A DNA stretch of 14,238 nt from Marinospirillum sp. (GCA_007119985.1 SKOQ01000045.1:1-14238); one strand, 5' to 3'; positions 7,428 to 14,237 are shown, numbered from the stretch's first letter. The notes: generated by a model from the letters alone, not told the origin. Made by a program: numbers and translations.

Positions 7428-9062
7428 TTAAACGAACCCTTGATCTGGCAGCAGCCAATGCTGACTCAAGCGCTGAATATCTGGTGCTAAGGGTCGATCG
7501 TCTTCTAAGGGCGCGCTGATCGCGCGGACACGGCGATGCAGGGCTTGTGCTGAGCACGAAAAACCCGCTTCTGGGCCGCCTCGCAGCTCAATGGCTTGCG
7601 CCAAGGCAAAGGACTCAATCGCCAGCACTTCGCTCAAGCGTTCGAGACTAGTAGCACAGCGCCGCGCGGCCAAGGTGCCCAAGGTCACCACATCCTGATT
7701 ATTGGCATTGGTCGGAATAGATTGAATACTGGCTGGATGTGCCTGAGTGCGCATTTCAGCGACCAGTGCGGTGGCGGTGACCTGCGCGCCCATCATGCCG
7801 CTATGCAGGCCATTTTCATTGCCACGTAAGAAGGGAGGCAAGCCCTGATTCAAAGTCACATCAGTCAAGCGTGCGAGGCGGCGTTCACTATGCACCGCCA
7901 GCGTGATCAGCGCATTATTCAGTGCATCGGCGGCAAAAGCGATCTGCTGTCCAAAGAAGTTCCCACCGTGCAGCACTTCGCCTGTCTCGGGCAAAAAGAG
8001 CGGATTATCCGTGACTGACCACAGCTCGGTGGCGACACACTCTTGGTGAAAATCGACACTGGCTTTCACTGCGCCCAAATGTTGTGGCGCACAACGAAAA
8101 GTATAGGCATCTTGCGGCAGTGGCTGCTGGTGGCGGGCACTGCCGCTGGGCAGATCTTCAGGCAGGCGAGGCGGCGGCTGAGTGACGGGCTGTAATCGCT
8201 GACTATCACTACAGATTTTTAATAGCTGCTGCTGGGCCCAGATCTGGCCTGCATGTGGGCGCAGGTTCGCCAAACCCGGCTGCAAGGCTTCAAGATGACC
8301 GTTTAAGACTTCACCATAAGCGCCAGTCAGTACCAAGGATAAATCCAGTAAGCGCTCGGCTTGGCACGCATTTAATGCGGCAATCCCCGTCATCGCCGCC
8401 GTGCCATTCACCAGCGCCAGCGCATCCTTCCCCTCTGGATGCAAGGGAGTCAGCCCGCAAGCCGCCAGCGCCTCATGCGCCGGCATCACCTGCTCGTTGA
8501 GCCACACCTGCCCCTGCCCCATCAAAGCCAAGGTGATATGCGCCAGCGGCGTCAGATCACCACTGGCCCCCACTGTACCAATGGCGGGGACCTGCGGAAT
8601 CAGCTGATGCGCTAAGCAATCCAGCACCAGCTGTAACGCCTCAGGACGAATCGCAGAATGGCCGCGGGCCAGAGTTGCCACCCGTGCACCCATAATGGCG
8701 CGCGTCTGGATGGGGCTGAGTAAAGGCCCTGTCCCACTACTGAGATGAAAAACCAAGCCCTGCTGCAAGGCTGCTGAAGCGTCAGGATCAACATAGGTGT
8801 TCGCAAGCGGCCCATAGCCTGTCGTCACACCATAGATGCGGCGCTTATCCTGAATCAACTGCTGCAAAAAATCACGGCAACGCGCAATCGCCTGCCAGTG
8901 GCCCGCGCTGAGTTGCAGTGGCGCCCCTAGAGCAATGGCCTCTAATTCAGCAGGACTTAATGGCTGATCAACAGCCAGGGAGATTGAAGGCATAGAACCA
9001 CTCACTTGATGATTAGTTGGGCAAGCATGTACGAGATCAGCGGCCTGCTCATGGCCAGCCAT
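7428..9062 (-). CDS. tal: Tyrosine ammonia-lyase for PYP chromophore synthesis
   Basis: This aromatic amino-acid lyase deaminates L-tyrosine to p-coumarate. The MIO cofactor triad Ala-Ser-Gly lies in GTVGASGDLTPLAH. The catalytic Tyr is in IYGVTTGYGP, and NNQDVVTLG, LHGGNFFGQ and DAYTFRCAPQ complete the active site. In the selectivity loop LVFHLSSG the residue pair is His-Leu, as in Rhodobacter TAL (LVHHL). Histidine lyases have Ser-His and phenylalanine lyases Phe-Leu, so tyrosine is the expected substrate. The product is 544 residues from the ATG at 9062, which lies 2 nt past the ligase stop. A TTG at 9074 (548 residues) and an ATG at 8993 (521 residues, PSISLAVDQ) are alternatives. The first 23 residues of the chosen form look non-homologous, so 8993 is possible. 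It is the third gene of the pyp operon. Confidence 0.92.
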   Translation of the reverse strand: MAGHEQAADLVHACPTNHQVSGSMPSISLAVDQPLSPAELEAIALGAPLQLSAGHWQAIARCRDFLQQLIQDKRRIYGVTTGYGPLANTYVDPDASAALQQGLVFHLSSGTGPLLSPIQTRAIMGARVATLARGHSAIRPEALQLVLDCLAHQLIPQVPAIGTVGASGDLTPLAHITLALMGQGQVWLNEQVMPAHEALAACGLTPLHPEGKDALALVNGTAAMTGIAALNACQAERLLDLSLVLTGAYGEVLNGHLEALQPGLANLRPHAGQIWAQQQLLKICSDSQRLQPVTQPPPRLPEDLPSGSARHQQPLPQDAYTFRCAPQHLGAVKASVDFHQECVATELWSVTDNPLFLPETGEVLHGGNFFGQQIAFAADALNNALITLAVHSERRLARLTDVTLNQGLPPFLRGNENGLHSGMMGAQVTATALVAEMRTQAHPASIQSIPTNANNQDVVTLGTLAARRCATSLERLSEVLAIESFALAQAIELRGGPEAGFSCSAQALHRRVRAISAPLEDDRPLAPDIQRLSQHWLLPDQGFV

Positions 9063-9064
9063 AT

Positions 9065-10312
9065 TTACGGCCAATCACTGAGTTTTCCCATGGCATTCAC
9101 AGGCAGGGATGGACCGAAAGAAAAAGTCACGGGGCGCTCAGGGTGACGCAGATGCGCAGCGCACCAAGCTTGTAGTGAGTTCAGAACCTCGGCTTGCTGC
9201 TCAGGCTGCTCTAGGACAACAAAAGCCTTCAAGCGCTCTCCTTCCTCAGGTCGCATCAGGCGAACCTGCGCCTCTTTCACGCCTGTTAGCGCAACAAGCT
9301 GACGGGCGATCTCAGATGGATAAACATTGACACCAGCCACCTGCACTGCCTGATCTAAGCGCCCTTGGGGATAAAAGTGGCGCTCGCCCTGCCAAGCGAG
9401 CTGATCACTTAAGCTCTGCTGCTGTTGGCGCTGGACATCCCAGAGCTGATGCGACTGAGAACTGGCCTCCCAGCGAGGTAAAAGCTGAAACGGCTGATCG
9501 AACTGATCACGCCAACCGACGCCAGCGGTTTCACTTGAGCCATAGATTTCAATCATGCTCCCCAAACCCTGCCCGAGCAGCTGCTGGATCAACAGCGGAT
9601 CACAGGGCGAGGTTGAAGTCAGGCCAAGCACACCGGCTGGAAACGCTTGCTGATTGCGCGCCAAGTGCCTCCATACCAGTGGGTAGCCGACGATGACATC
9701 GCCTGCTTGCACTCGCCGCCCCTGCACAGCAAAAAAGGCCGCTTGACCTCTGATCACAGGCACCTGCCAGTGGGCAGCCAACAACACACTGAATAAGAAG
9801 CCATAGATATGGTGACAAGGGCTCAGCGCCACAAGACGCTGGGGCGTTGAGCCAAGCCGACGCTCCAACTCAACCGCGAAAAAAGCGATTTCATCGACCA
9901 GTTGCGACCAACCATGATCACAAGCCTTGGGTTCGCCACCGCTGCCCGAAGTCAGAAAGCGCAGATCTAGACTGCCACGCTTGCGGGCTTCCATCACCAG
10001 CTCGGCCCATTGACCGAAAGTATTCCAGCGCAACAGATAATCTTCTAACCCACTGCTGGCCAATTGAAAGAAGTCAGCCACAGCGGTGACGAGTGCCATA
10101 CGTTCTATCGAATCAATATGCAGGCATTGCGCCGGTGGTGTATCCGGCCGGAGCTGAAGCTGAGTCTCTGCCGACCAGTCTTCAGCGAATATTTGACTCG
10201 CTTGCTGCGGACGCAGCGATTTGAGTTCAGCCGCCACCAAAGACTGAATCACGTCCACAATGAGGGGCTGCGTCAGCAGCAGGTTTGTGTTCGATGCATC
10301 TTGCGAAACCAT
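9065..10312 (-). CDS. pcl: p-Coumarate:CoA ligase, short PYP-linked form
   Basis: This adenylate-forming enzyme should activate p-coumarate to p-coumaroyl-CoA, the donor that loads the PYP cysteine. Core motifs of the family are in order: TSGSGGEPK at 121-129 (phosphate loop), IYGSSETAG at 256-264, GRLDQAVQVAG at 317-327 with Asp320 and the hinge, YPSEIARQL at 331-339, and the C-terminal LPVNAMGK with catalytic Lys410. At 415 residues it is much shorter than plant 4-coumarate ligases (about 540-560). The loss is mainly N-terminal and between the phosphate loop and the YGSSE motif. The ATG at 10312 is preceded by AGGTGA eight nt upstream. Its stop is 2 nt from the tal ATG at 9062, and pyp is 80 nt upstream. 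Substrate choice is inferred from the operon. Confidence 0.9.
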   Translation of the reverse strand: MVSQDASNTNLLLTQPLIVDVIQSLVAAELKSLRPQQASQIFAEDWSAETQLQLRPDTPPAQCLHIDSIERMALVTAVADFFQLASSGLEDYLLRWNTFGQWAELVMEARKRGSLDLRFLTSGSGGEPKACDHGWSQLVDEIAFFAVELERRLGSTPQRLVALSPCHHIYGFLFSVLLAAHWQVPVIRGQAAFFAVQGRRVQAGDVIVGYPLVWRHLARNQQAFPAGVLGLTSTSPCDPLLIQQLLGQGLGSMIEIYGSSETAGVGWRDQFDQPFQLLPRWEASSQSHQLWDVQRQQQQSLSDQLAWQGERHFYPQGRLDQAVQVAGVNVYPSEIARQLVALTGVKEAQVRLMRPEEGERLKAFVVLEQPEQQAEVLNSLQAWCAAHLRHPERPVTFSFGPSLPVNAMGKLSDWP

Positions 10313-10371
10313 GGCTCACATCACCTAAATTGTCTTGACTCTAAAATCGCTGCACAGCCCCATCATCTAGG

Positions 10372-10410
10372 AAAAAAAACACCAGAAGCATGCTACAAGC
10401 GCTTAACAAA
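10372..10410 (-). terminator. Weak terminator or attenuator after pyp
   Basis: On the minus strand a run of eight T (10379-10372) follows the pyp stop by about 14 nt. An imperfect stem (AAGC-GC with GC-GCTT and a bulge) overlaps the last pyp codons just upstream of it. The stem is weak and its distance from the T-run is not ideal, so at most partial termination is expected. Confidence 0.25.
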
Positions 10411-10770
10411 AACCCAGTAGCTATCGCCTGCGAGGGCTTTTTTCATGTGCACCTTCACTTTGGTTGGTTTCATTTCATAGTCAAAGGTGTACTCAAACAT
10501 GACATTTAAGTTGCCTGATTGCACCCCCTCATCAAATCGACCTTTAAATTCAGGACGGTTCGTGCAAGGAGCCACCTCACGGAAAAAGCTTTTACCGATC
10601 ACCTGACTCGGATTGCGCCCAGTGATGTCCCCTTCAGCTGCGTTGTACTGCAAGATCTTGCCCTGCGCATCCAACTGAATCGCACCAAAAGCCACGTCGT
10701 CCAGCTGCTTGGTTGACATCTGGGCTAGGCTGTTCTCGATATTGTCTGCACCAAAAGATAAAACTTCCAT
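10393..10770 (-). CDS. pyp: Photoactive yellow protein (PYP)
   Basis: PYP is a small soluble PAS-fold blue-light receptor whose p-coumaroyl chromophore is bound as a thioester to one cysteine. Light isomerises the chromophore and starts a photocycle. The product is 125 residues, exactly the length of the Halorhodospira halophila protein, and from memory about three quarters of positions agree. All pocket residues are in the standard numbering: Tyr42, Glu46, Thr50, Arg52, Cys69 (APCT), Phe96, Tyr98, Met100 and Trp119. The N-terminal cap (residues 1-25) differs most. There is no fused output domain, so a separate partner must receive the signal. The ATG has GGGAG 7-8 nt upstream. It heads an operon with the ligase and lyase that make its chromophore, and lies behind a region with three TGTACA sites. 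Confidence 0.98.
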   Translation of the reverse strand: MEVLSFGADNIENSLAQMSTKQLDDVAFGAIQLDAQGKILQYNAAEGDITGRNPSQVIGKSFFREVAPCTNRPEFKGRFDEGVQSGNLNVMFEYTFDYEMKPTKVKVHMKKALAGDSYWVFVKRL

Positions 10771-10817
10771 AAATCACTCCCATTGATTCCAACGAAACGG
10801 ATGTTTAACGCCCCTGC

Positions 10818-10846
10818 ACAATGCCATTTGTACAAGTATTGGTCAA
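10818..10846 (-). promoter_or_regulatory. Candidate pyp promoter
   Basis: On the minus strand TTGACC (10846-10841) is separated by 17 nt from CATTGT (10823-10818). The -35 is near consensus (5 of 6) and the -10 is weak (3 of 6). The palindrome TTGTACAA lies in the spacer, an arrangement common for promoters driven by MerR-type activators, which need a poor -10 or spacer. The start would be near 10811, about 40 nt before the ATG. Confidence 0.4.
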
Positions 10847-10883
10847 GCATCTGTACAAGTCTTTACAAAGCCTTCTTGTACAG
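10825..10883. promoter_or_regulatory. Three TGTACA-centred operator-like sites upstream of pyp
   Basis: TGTACA occurs at 10829-10834, 10852-10857 and 10877-10882, 23 and 25 nt apart. Read on the minus strand, the two proximal copies sit in near-identical 13-mers (ACTTGTACAGATG and ACTTGTACAAATG). The two distal copies form a perfect 9-bp inverted repeat (CTGTACAAG and CTTGTACAG) with a 15-nt spacer that holds a further TTTACA-like half. The clustering next to a photoreceptor gene makes these likely binding sites. The regulator is not in the window. Confidence 0.6.
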
Positions 10884-10926
10884 CAAAAGCCTTATCCAAC
10901 ACAAATAGGAGATTGAAAAACCGCAC

Positions 10927-10956
10927 AAAAAAACCGCCGAACAAGTCGGCGGTTTT
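10927..10956 (-). terminator. Rho-independent terminator of pckA
   Basis: On the minus strand AAAACCGCCGA (10956-10946) pairs perfectly with TCGGCGGTTTT (10940-10930) around the loop CTTGT. A run of seven T covers 10933-10927. It begins about 30 nt after the pckA stop and separates hslR-hslO-pckA from pyp. Confidence 0.92.
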
Positions 10957-10986
10957 AGAAAGCAGCGGATCAATTGAATCCGTGGC

Positions 10987-12525
10987 TTAAGCCTGCAGAT
11001 CAGGACCTGCTTTGATAATGGCGTCATCCACACCAGAGAACTTACGGAAGTTCTCGATAAACATCGAAGCCAACTCTTGCGCCTGACGATCATAGGCATC
11101 TTGATCAGCCCAGGTTTCACGTGGGTTGAGCAGGCTAGAATCCACACCAGGAACACTGACCGGTACTTCCATATTCAGCACACCCAGCTTTTGTGTTTCG
11201 ACTTCAGCCAGCGCACCGTTTTGTACCGCATTGACGATCGCGCGCGTGGTCGGAATACTGAAGCGGCTGCCACCCTGACCATAGGCACCACCTGTCCAAC
11301 CTGTGTTGACCAGATAAACACGCGAGCCAAAAGCTTCAATGCGCTTCATCAACAGGTCAGCATAAACACGCGCTGGACGTGGGAAGAAAGGAGCGCCAAA
11401 GCAGGTTGAGAAGGTGGCTTCTAAGCCTGAGGTTGATCCCATTTCAGTGGAGCCCACCTTCGCGGTGTAACCCGACAAGAAGTGATAGGCCGCCGCTTCT
11501 TTAGACAGAATCGCCACGGGCGGCAGAACGCCACTCATATCACAAGTCAGGAAGATGATCGCATTCGGCTCGCCTGCGCGGTTTTCTTCCACACGCTTGG
11601 CCACATGCTCCAAAGGATAAGCCGCACGCGAGTTTTGCGTCAGGCTATCATCCGCATAGTTTGGCTCACGACGATCATTCAGCACCACGTTTTCGAGCAC
11701 GGCACCAAAGCGAATCGCATCCCAGATAATGGGCTCATTCTTCTGCGACAGGTCAATACACTTGGCATAGCAGCCGCCTTCAATATTAAATACCGTGCCC
11801 ACACCCCAGCCATGCTCGTCATCACCAATCAGGAAGCGAGATGGATCAGCAGAAAGGGTGGTCTTACCCGTGCCAGAGAGACCAAAGAAGAGCGTGGTTT
11901 CGCCATCTTCACCTACGTTGGCAGAGCAGTGCATCGGCAGCACATCGGCTTCTGGCAGCAGGAAGTTCTGCACAGAGAACATGGCTTTTTTCATCTCACC
12001 GGCATAGCGCATACCCGCAATCAGCACTTTACGCTCAGCAAAGTTGATGATCACACAGCCATCGGAGTTGGTGCCATCGCGGGTTGGATCACACTCAAAA
12101 TGCGCTGCGTTGATGATAGTCCACTCAGTTTTACTGCTGGGATTATAGACGTCAGGACGAATAAAAAGCGTACGACCAAAGAGGTTGTGCCACGCGGTTT
12201 CTGTATTCACGCGCACAGGCAGATAGTGAGCAGGATCAGAACCCACATGCAGCTCAGAGACAAAATGCTCTTTCTCTTGCAGGTAGGCTTCAACACGTGT
12301 CCACAGGGCCGCAAATTTTTCAGCGCTGAAAGGACGGTTGATCTGCCCCCATTCGATCTGCGCAGAGGTGGAAGGCTCATCAACAATAAAGCGATCCAGA
12401 GGAGAACGCCCAGTGCGCTGTCCTGTATTTACGACTAGGGCACCATTGGTAGCGAGATGTCCTTCACCCCGTTGGATGGCCAGTTCAATCAGTTGAGCAT
12501 TACTAAGATTGGTATGATTTTTCAC
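10987..12525 (-). CDS. pckA: Phosphoenolpyruvate carboxykinase (ATP) PckA
   Basis: PckA converts oxaloacetate and ATP to phosphoenolpyruvate, CO2 and ADP, the first committed step of gluconeogenesis. The ATP-type signature is clear: TGRSPLDRF at 38-46 with the substrate-binding Arg, GEMKKAMFS at 176-184, the P-loop GLSGTGKTT at 215-223, and the metal-binding IGDDEHGW at 233-240. A conserved C-terminal region includes LVNTGWTGG. At 512 residues it is slightly shorter than the E. coli enzyme (540), mostly at the N-terminus. The first codon is GTG (12523-12525) behind a weak GAGAA site; no better in-frame start is seen. It lies 294 nt downstream of hslO and probably has its own promoter with a HexR-like dyad upstream. 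It ends at a strong terminator. Confidence 0.96.
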   Translation of the reverse strand: MKNHTNLSNAQLIELAIQRGEGHLATNGALVVNTGQRTGRSPLDRFIVDEPSTSAQIEWGQINRPFSAEKFAALWTRVEAYLQEKEHFVSELHVGSDPAHYLPVRVNTETAWHNLFGRTLFIRPDVYNPSSKTEWTIINAAHFECDPTRDGTNSDGCVIINFAERKVLIAGMRYAGEMKKAMFSVQNFLLPEADVLPMHCSANVGEDGETTLFFGLSGTGKTTLSADPSRFLIGDDEHGWGVGTVFNIEGGCYAKCIDLSQKNEPIIWDAIRFGAVLENVVLNDRREPNYADDSLTQNSRAAYPLEHVAKRVEENRAGEPNAIIFLTCDMSGVLPPVAILSKEAAAYHFLSGYTAKVGSTEMGSTSGLEATFSTCFGAPFFPRPARVYADLLMKRIEAFGSRVYLVNTGWTGGAYGQGGSRFSIPTTRAIVNAVQNGALAEVETQKLGVLNMEVPVSVPGVDSSLLNPRETWADQDAYDRQAQELASMFIENFRKFSGVDDAIIKAGPDLQA

Positions 12526-12594
12526 AGCGTTCTCGTTTAAGTTCGTCGTTATTGTGGGACGGTTTCACTGAACTGCGCCCGAAAAGTGAGCGCG

Positions 12595-12600
12595 ATTATG
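12595..12600 (-). promoter_or_regulatory. Candidate -10 box for pckA
   Basis: Minus-strand CATAAT (5 of 6 to consensus) lies about 70 nt upstream of the pckA GTG, after a run of eight T. The -35 at 17 nt is poor (TTCGCC), as expected for a promoter that needs an activator. The leader would be about 60 nt. Confidence 0.4.
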
Positions 12601-12657
12601 CCAAAAAAAACAGGGTGGGCGAAGTGGCCGCTCAGATAAAAAACGTGACCAAAATCT

Positions 12658-12676
12658 TTTGTAAAACCATTACAAA
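12658..12676. promoter_or_regulatory. HexR-like dyad upstream of pckA
   Basis: TTTGTAA (12658-12664) and TTACAAA (12670-12676) form a perfect 7-bp inverted repeat with a 5-nt centre. The core TGTAAAACCATTACA resembles the HexR motif TGTAAT-www-ATTACA, as I recall it, with one mismatch in the arms. Its centre is about 80 nt upstream of the inferred pckA start site, a place that suits activation. Confidence 0.45.
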
Positions 12677-12819
12677 CATAAAAGGCTTGTAAATCAAAAG
12701 ATTCAGCGGATATTCCGCTTAAAATCACGCCTTTGGTCATTTTTCACTCATCGGCCACTACATAATAATCCCTTATCTAAAATTGATCTGCATCATTAAA
12801 AATGATGACCCATCTCAAA

Positions 12820-13701
12820 TCAATGAAGTTTCTGCCCCAACTCAGGCCAATCTGCCGCAGTAAAATGATATTCAGTATTGCAGAAATGGCACTGGGTCGT
12901 CAGCGGTGACTGCTCTTCCAGCAGGGTCAATAAATCTTGTGGACCGAGTGCAATCAAAGCATTCGCCAAACGCTCACGCGAGCAGGTGCAGCCAAAAGCC
13001 AGCGGCTTAGGATCAAACACGCGCAGCTGCTCTTCATGATAAAGACGATGCAAAAGCTCTAACTGTCCTAGCTCCAGTAGCTCTTCTTCCTTCACCGTGG
13101 AAGCCAGCTGAATGCTGCGCTCCCAAGCATCAGGATCAAGATTCTGCGCATCATCAGGCAGCTTTTGCAGTAGTAGCCCACCCGCAGCTTGACCATTGGA
13201 AGCTAACCACAAATGCGTTGGCAGCTGCTCTGAGGCGGCAAAGTAATTTTCTAAACTGGCCGCTAAGCTGGGTTGATCTAAACCCACGATACCCTGATAG
13301 CGCTGCCCATCTTTGGGGTCCAGCGTGATCACTAGCTGGCCACCCGCGGTCAGCTGGTTCCAAGTTTCGCCCTGCAAGCCAGCATCAAAACGCGCAATGG
13401 CACGCAGCTGATCTCCACCTTGAGCCCCTGTATTACATTCCGCCATTAACAGCTTCAACTCGCCTGAGCCGCGCACTTCCATTGTCAGCGTGCCTTCTAG
13501 CTTCACCGTCGCCGTCAACAAAGCTGCAGCAGCCAGCATTTCACCCAAATAGCGCTCGATCACGGGAGGATAGTCATGCCGCTTGAGCACTTCTTGATAG
13601 CTAGCATGAAGTTGCACCAGTTCACCGCGCACCGCGGCTTGATCAAATAAAAAACGCTGCACCTGATCTGGCAGGGCAGAAGGCAGGATAGGACTGGTCA
13701 T
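12820..13701 (-). CDS. hslO: Redox-regulated chaperone Hsp33 (HslO)
   Basis: Hsp33 is a cytoplasmic holdase switched on by oxidation. Under reducing conditions four cysteines bind zinc; oxidative stress plus heat forms disulfides, releases zinc and exposes the client-binding surface. The C-terminal switch is present as Cys238-x-Cys240, a 30-residue linker, and Cys271-x-x-Cys274 (CHFC). The N-terminal core starts with RFLFDQAAVRGELV, matching the family. I chose the ATG at 13701 (293 residues, against 292 in E. coli); a GTG at 13710 would add three residues. It follows hslR by about 134 nt and precedes pckA, the order found in E. coli. A -10-like TAAAAT lies upstream, near two CTTGCAAG palindromes. 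Confidence 0.96.
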   Translation of the reverse strand: MTSPILPSALPDQVQRFLFDQAAVRGELVQLHASYQEVLKRHDYPPVIERYLGEMLAAAALLTATVKLEGTLTMEVRGSGELKLLMAECNTGAQGGDQLRAIARFDAGLQGETWNQLTAGGQLVITLDPKDGQRYQGIVGLDQPSLAASLENYFAASEQLPTHLWLASNGQAAGGLLLQKLPDDAQNLDPDAWERSIQLASTVKEEELLELGQLELLHRLYHEEQLRVFDPKPLAFGCTCSRERLANALIALGPQDLLTLLEEQSPLTTQCHFCNTEYHFTAADWPELGQKLH

Positions 13702-13763
13702 GGAGATCACATTTAGTTAGAGAATAAAGATGTCAGGGCGAACCCTAGAGATGGATGAAACCA

Positions 13764-13769
13764 TTTTAA
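13764..13769 (-). promoter_or_regulatory. Candidate -10 box for hslO
   Basis: Minus-strand TAAAAT lies about 63 nt upstream of the hslO ATG. No good -35 is seen at 16-18 nt. A sigma-32 reading (CTTGCAA followed by ATCCATCT) has too long a spacer at 18 nt. hslO may therefore have its own promoter in addition to read-through from hslR. Confidence 0.3.
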
Positions 13770-13773
13770 CTGA

Positions 13774-13801
13774 CTTGCAAGCTAAGCTGTAGTCTTGCAA
13801 G
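13774..13801. repeat. Two CTTGCAAG palindromes 20 bp apart
   Basis: The perfect 8-bp palindrome CTTGCAAG occurs at 13774-13781 and 13794-13801, exactly two helical turns apart and on the same face of the DNA. They lie just upstream of the hslO -10 candidate. The arrangement suggests a regulator that binds as two dimers; I do not recognise the motif. Confidence 0.4.
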
Positions 13802-13835
13802 GTGATTTTGATTGGCGGCCAAAATGAGACCCGCG

Positions 13836-14237
13836 TTAGGAGGTTTCCTGGCGCTTAAAGCGATGAATTTGGCGGCGCGATTTTTTATCAGGGCGCTGCT
13901 CAGGTGCACTCAAGCCCGTGGCTTGTAAACGCCGCTGCTCTGCTACAGCGGCGCGCTTGGTTTGACTGGCCGCTGTTTCTTGATACAACTGCTGGGCAAC
14001 ACTGGCTGGCCCACGCTGGCTGGAAAGCCCCAGCACCTCGACTTCTTTTTGATCCCAGCCTTGGGTGATCACCAAGTGAACCCCCACTTCGACCTCACGG
14101 CTCACCTTAGGCCGCTGCCCTTGATAGAGCACCTGCCCCTTTTCGATCGCTGTTTTAGCCAGTGAACGGGTTTTATAGAAGCGAGCGGCCCATAACCATT
14201 TATCAAGGCGCACGGTGGAGGCAGGCGTGGAGGACAT
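13836..14237 (-). CDS. hslR: Heat-shock protein 15, ribosome recycling factor HslR
   Basis: Hsp15 binds free 50S subunits that carry a stranded peptidyl-tRNA and helps return them to use. It is an S4-domain RNA-binding protein. The product is 133 residues, the same length as in E. coli. Residues about 10-55 form the S4 domain, beginning VRLDKWLWAARFYKTR and including the GQRPK turn. The C-terminal third is a long basic helix region ending RPDKKSRRQIHRFKRQ, typical of the family. The ATG at 14235-14237 is at the window edge, so the upstream ribosome site cannot be seen, but the length argues that the gene is complete. It is followed by hslO in the same direction, the conserved order of these two heat-shock genes. 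Confidence 0.95.
   Translation of the reverse strand: MSSTPASTVRLDKWLWAARFYKTRSLAKTAIEKGQVLYQGQRPKVSREVEVGVHLVITQGWDQKEVEVLGLSSQRGPASVAQQLYQETAASQTKRAAVAEQRRLQATGLSAPEQRPDKKSRRQIHRFKRQETS

Larger units (their letters stand above)
12526..12819. other. 294-nt hslO-pckA intergenic region
   Basis: This AT-rich gap holds, from the hslO side, a CATCATT/AATGATG hairpin with a 3-nt loop (12791-12807), an AGCGGA/TCCGCT hairpin (12705-12719), the HexR-like dyad and the pckA -10. Neither hairpin has a strong U-tract, so both are weak terminators at best. A 63-codon open frame on the minus strand (12549-12740) covers the control region and looks non-coding. Confidence 0.6.

Noticed and set aside
7428..9062. 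Histidine ammonia-lyase (hutH) of histidine degradation
   Set aside because: The selectivity pair is His-Leu rather than Ser-His, no other hut gene is near, and the operon with pyp and the ligase calls for tyrosine.
10825..10883. PpsR/CrtJ-type sites (TGT-N12-ACA) upstream of pyp
   Set aside because: None of the TGT triplets of the TGTACA sites checked has ACA 12 nt later; the symmetry is of TGTACA cores instead.
11482..12438. 318-codon open frame on the plus strand
   Set aside because: It lies wholly antisense to pckA, whose protein is clearly conserved; the product has no recognisable motif.
12549..12740. 63-codon open frame upstream of pckA
   Set aside because: Weak ribosome site, no motif, and it spans the HexR-like dyad and the pckA promoter.
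12791..12807. Intrinsic terminator for hslO
   Set aside because: The CATCATT/AATGATG stem is AT-rich and lacks a U-tract after it in the sense direction.
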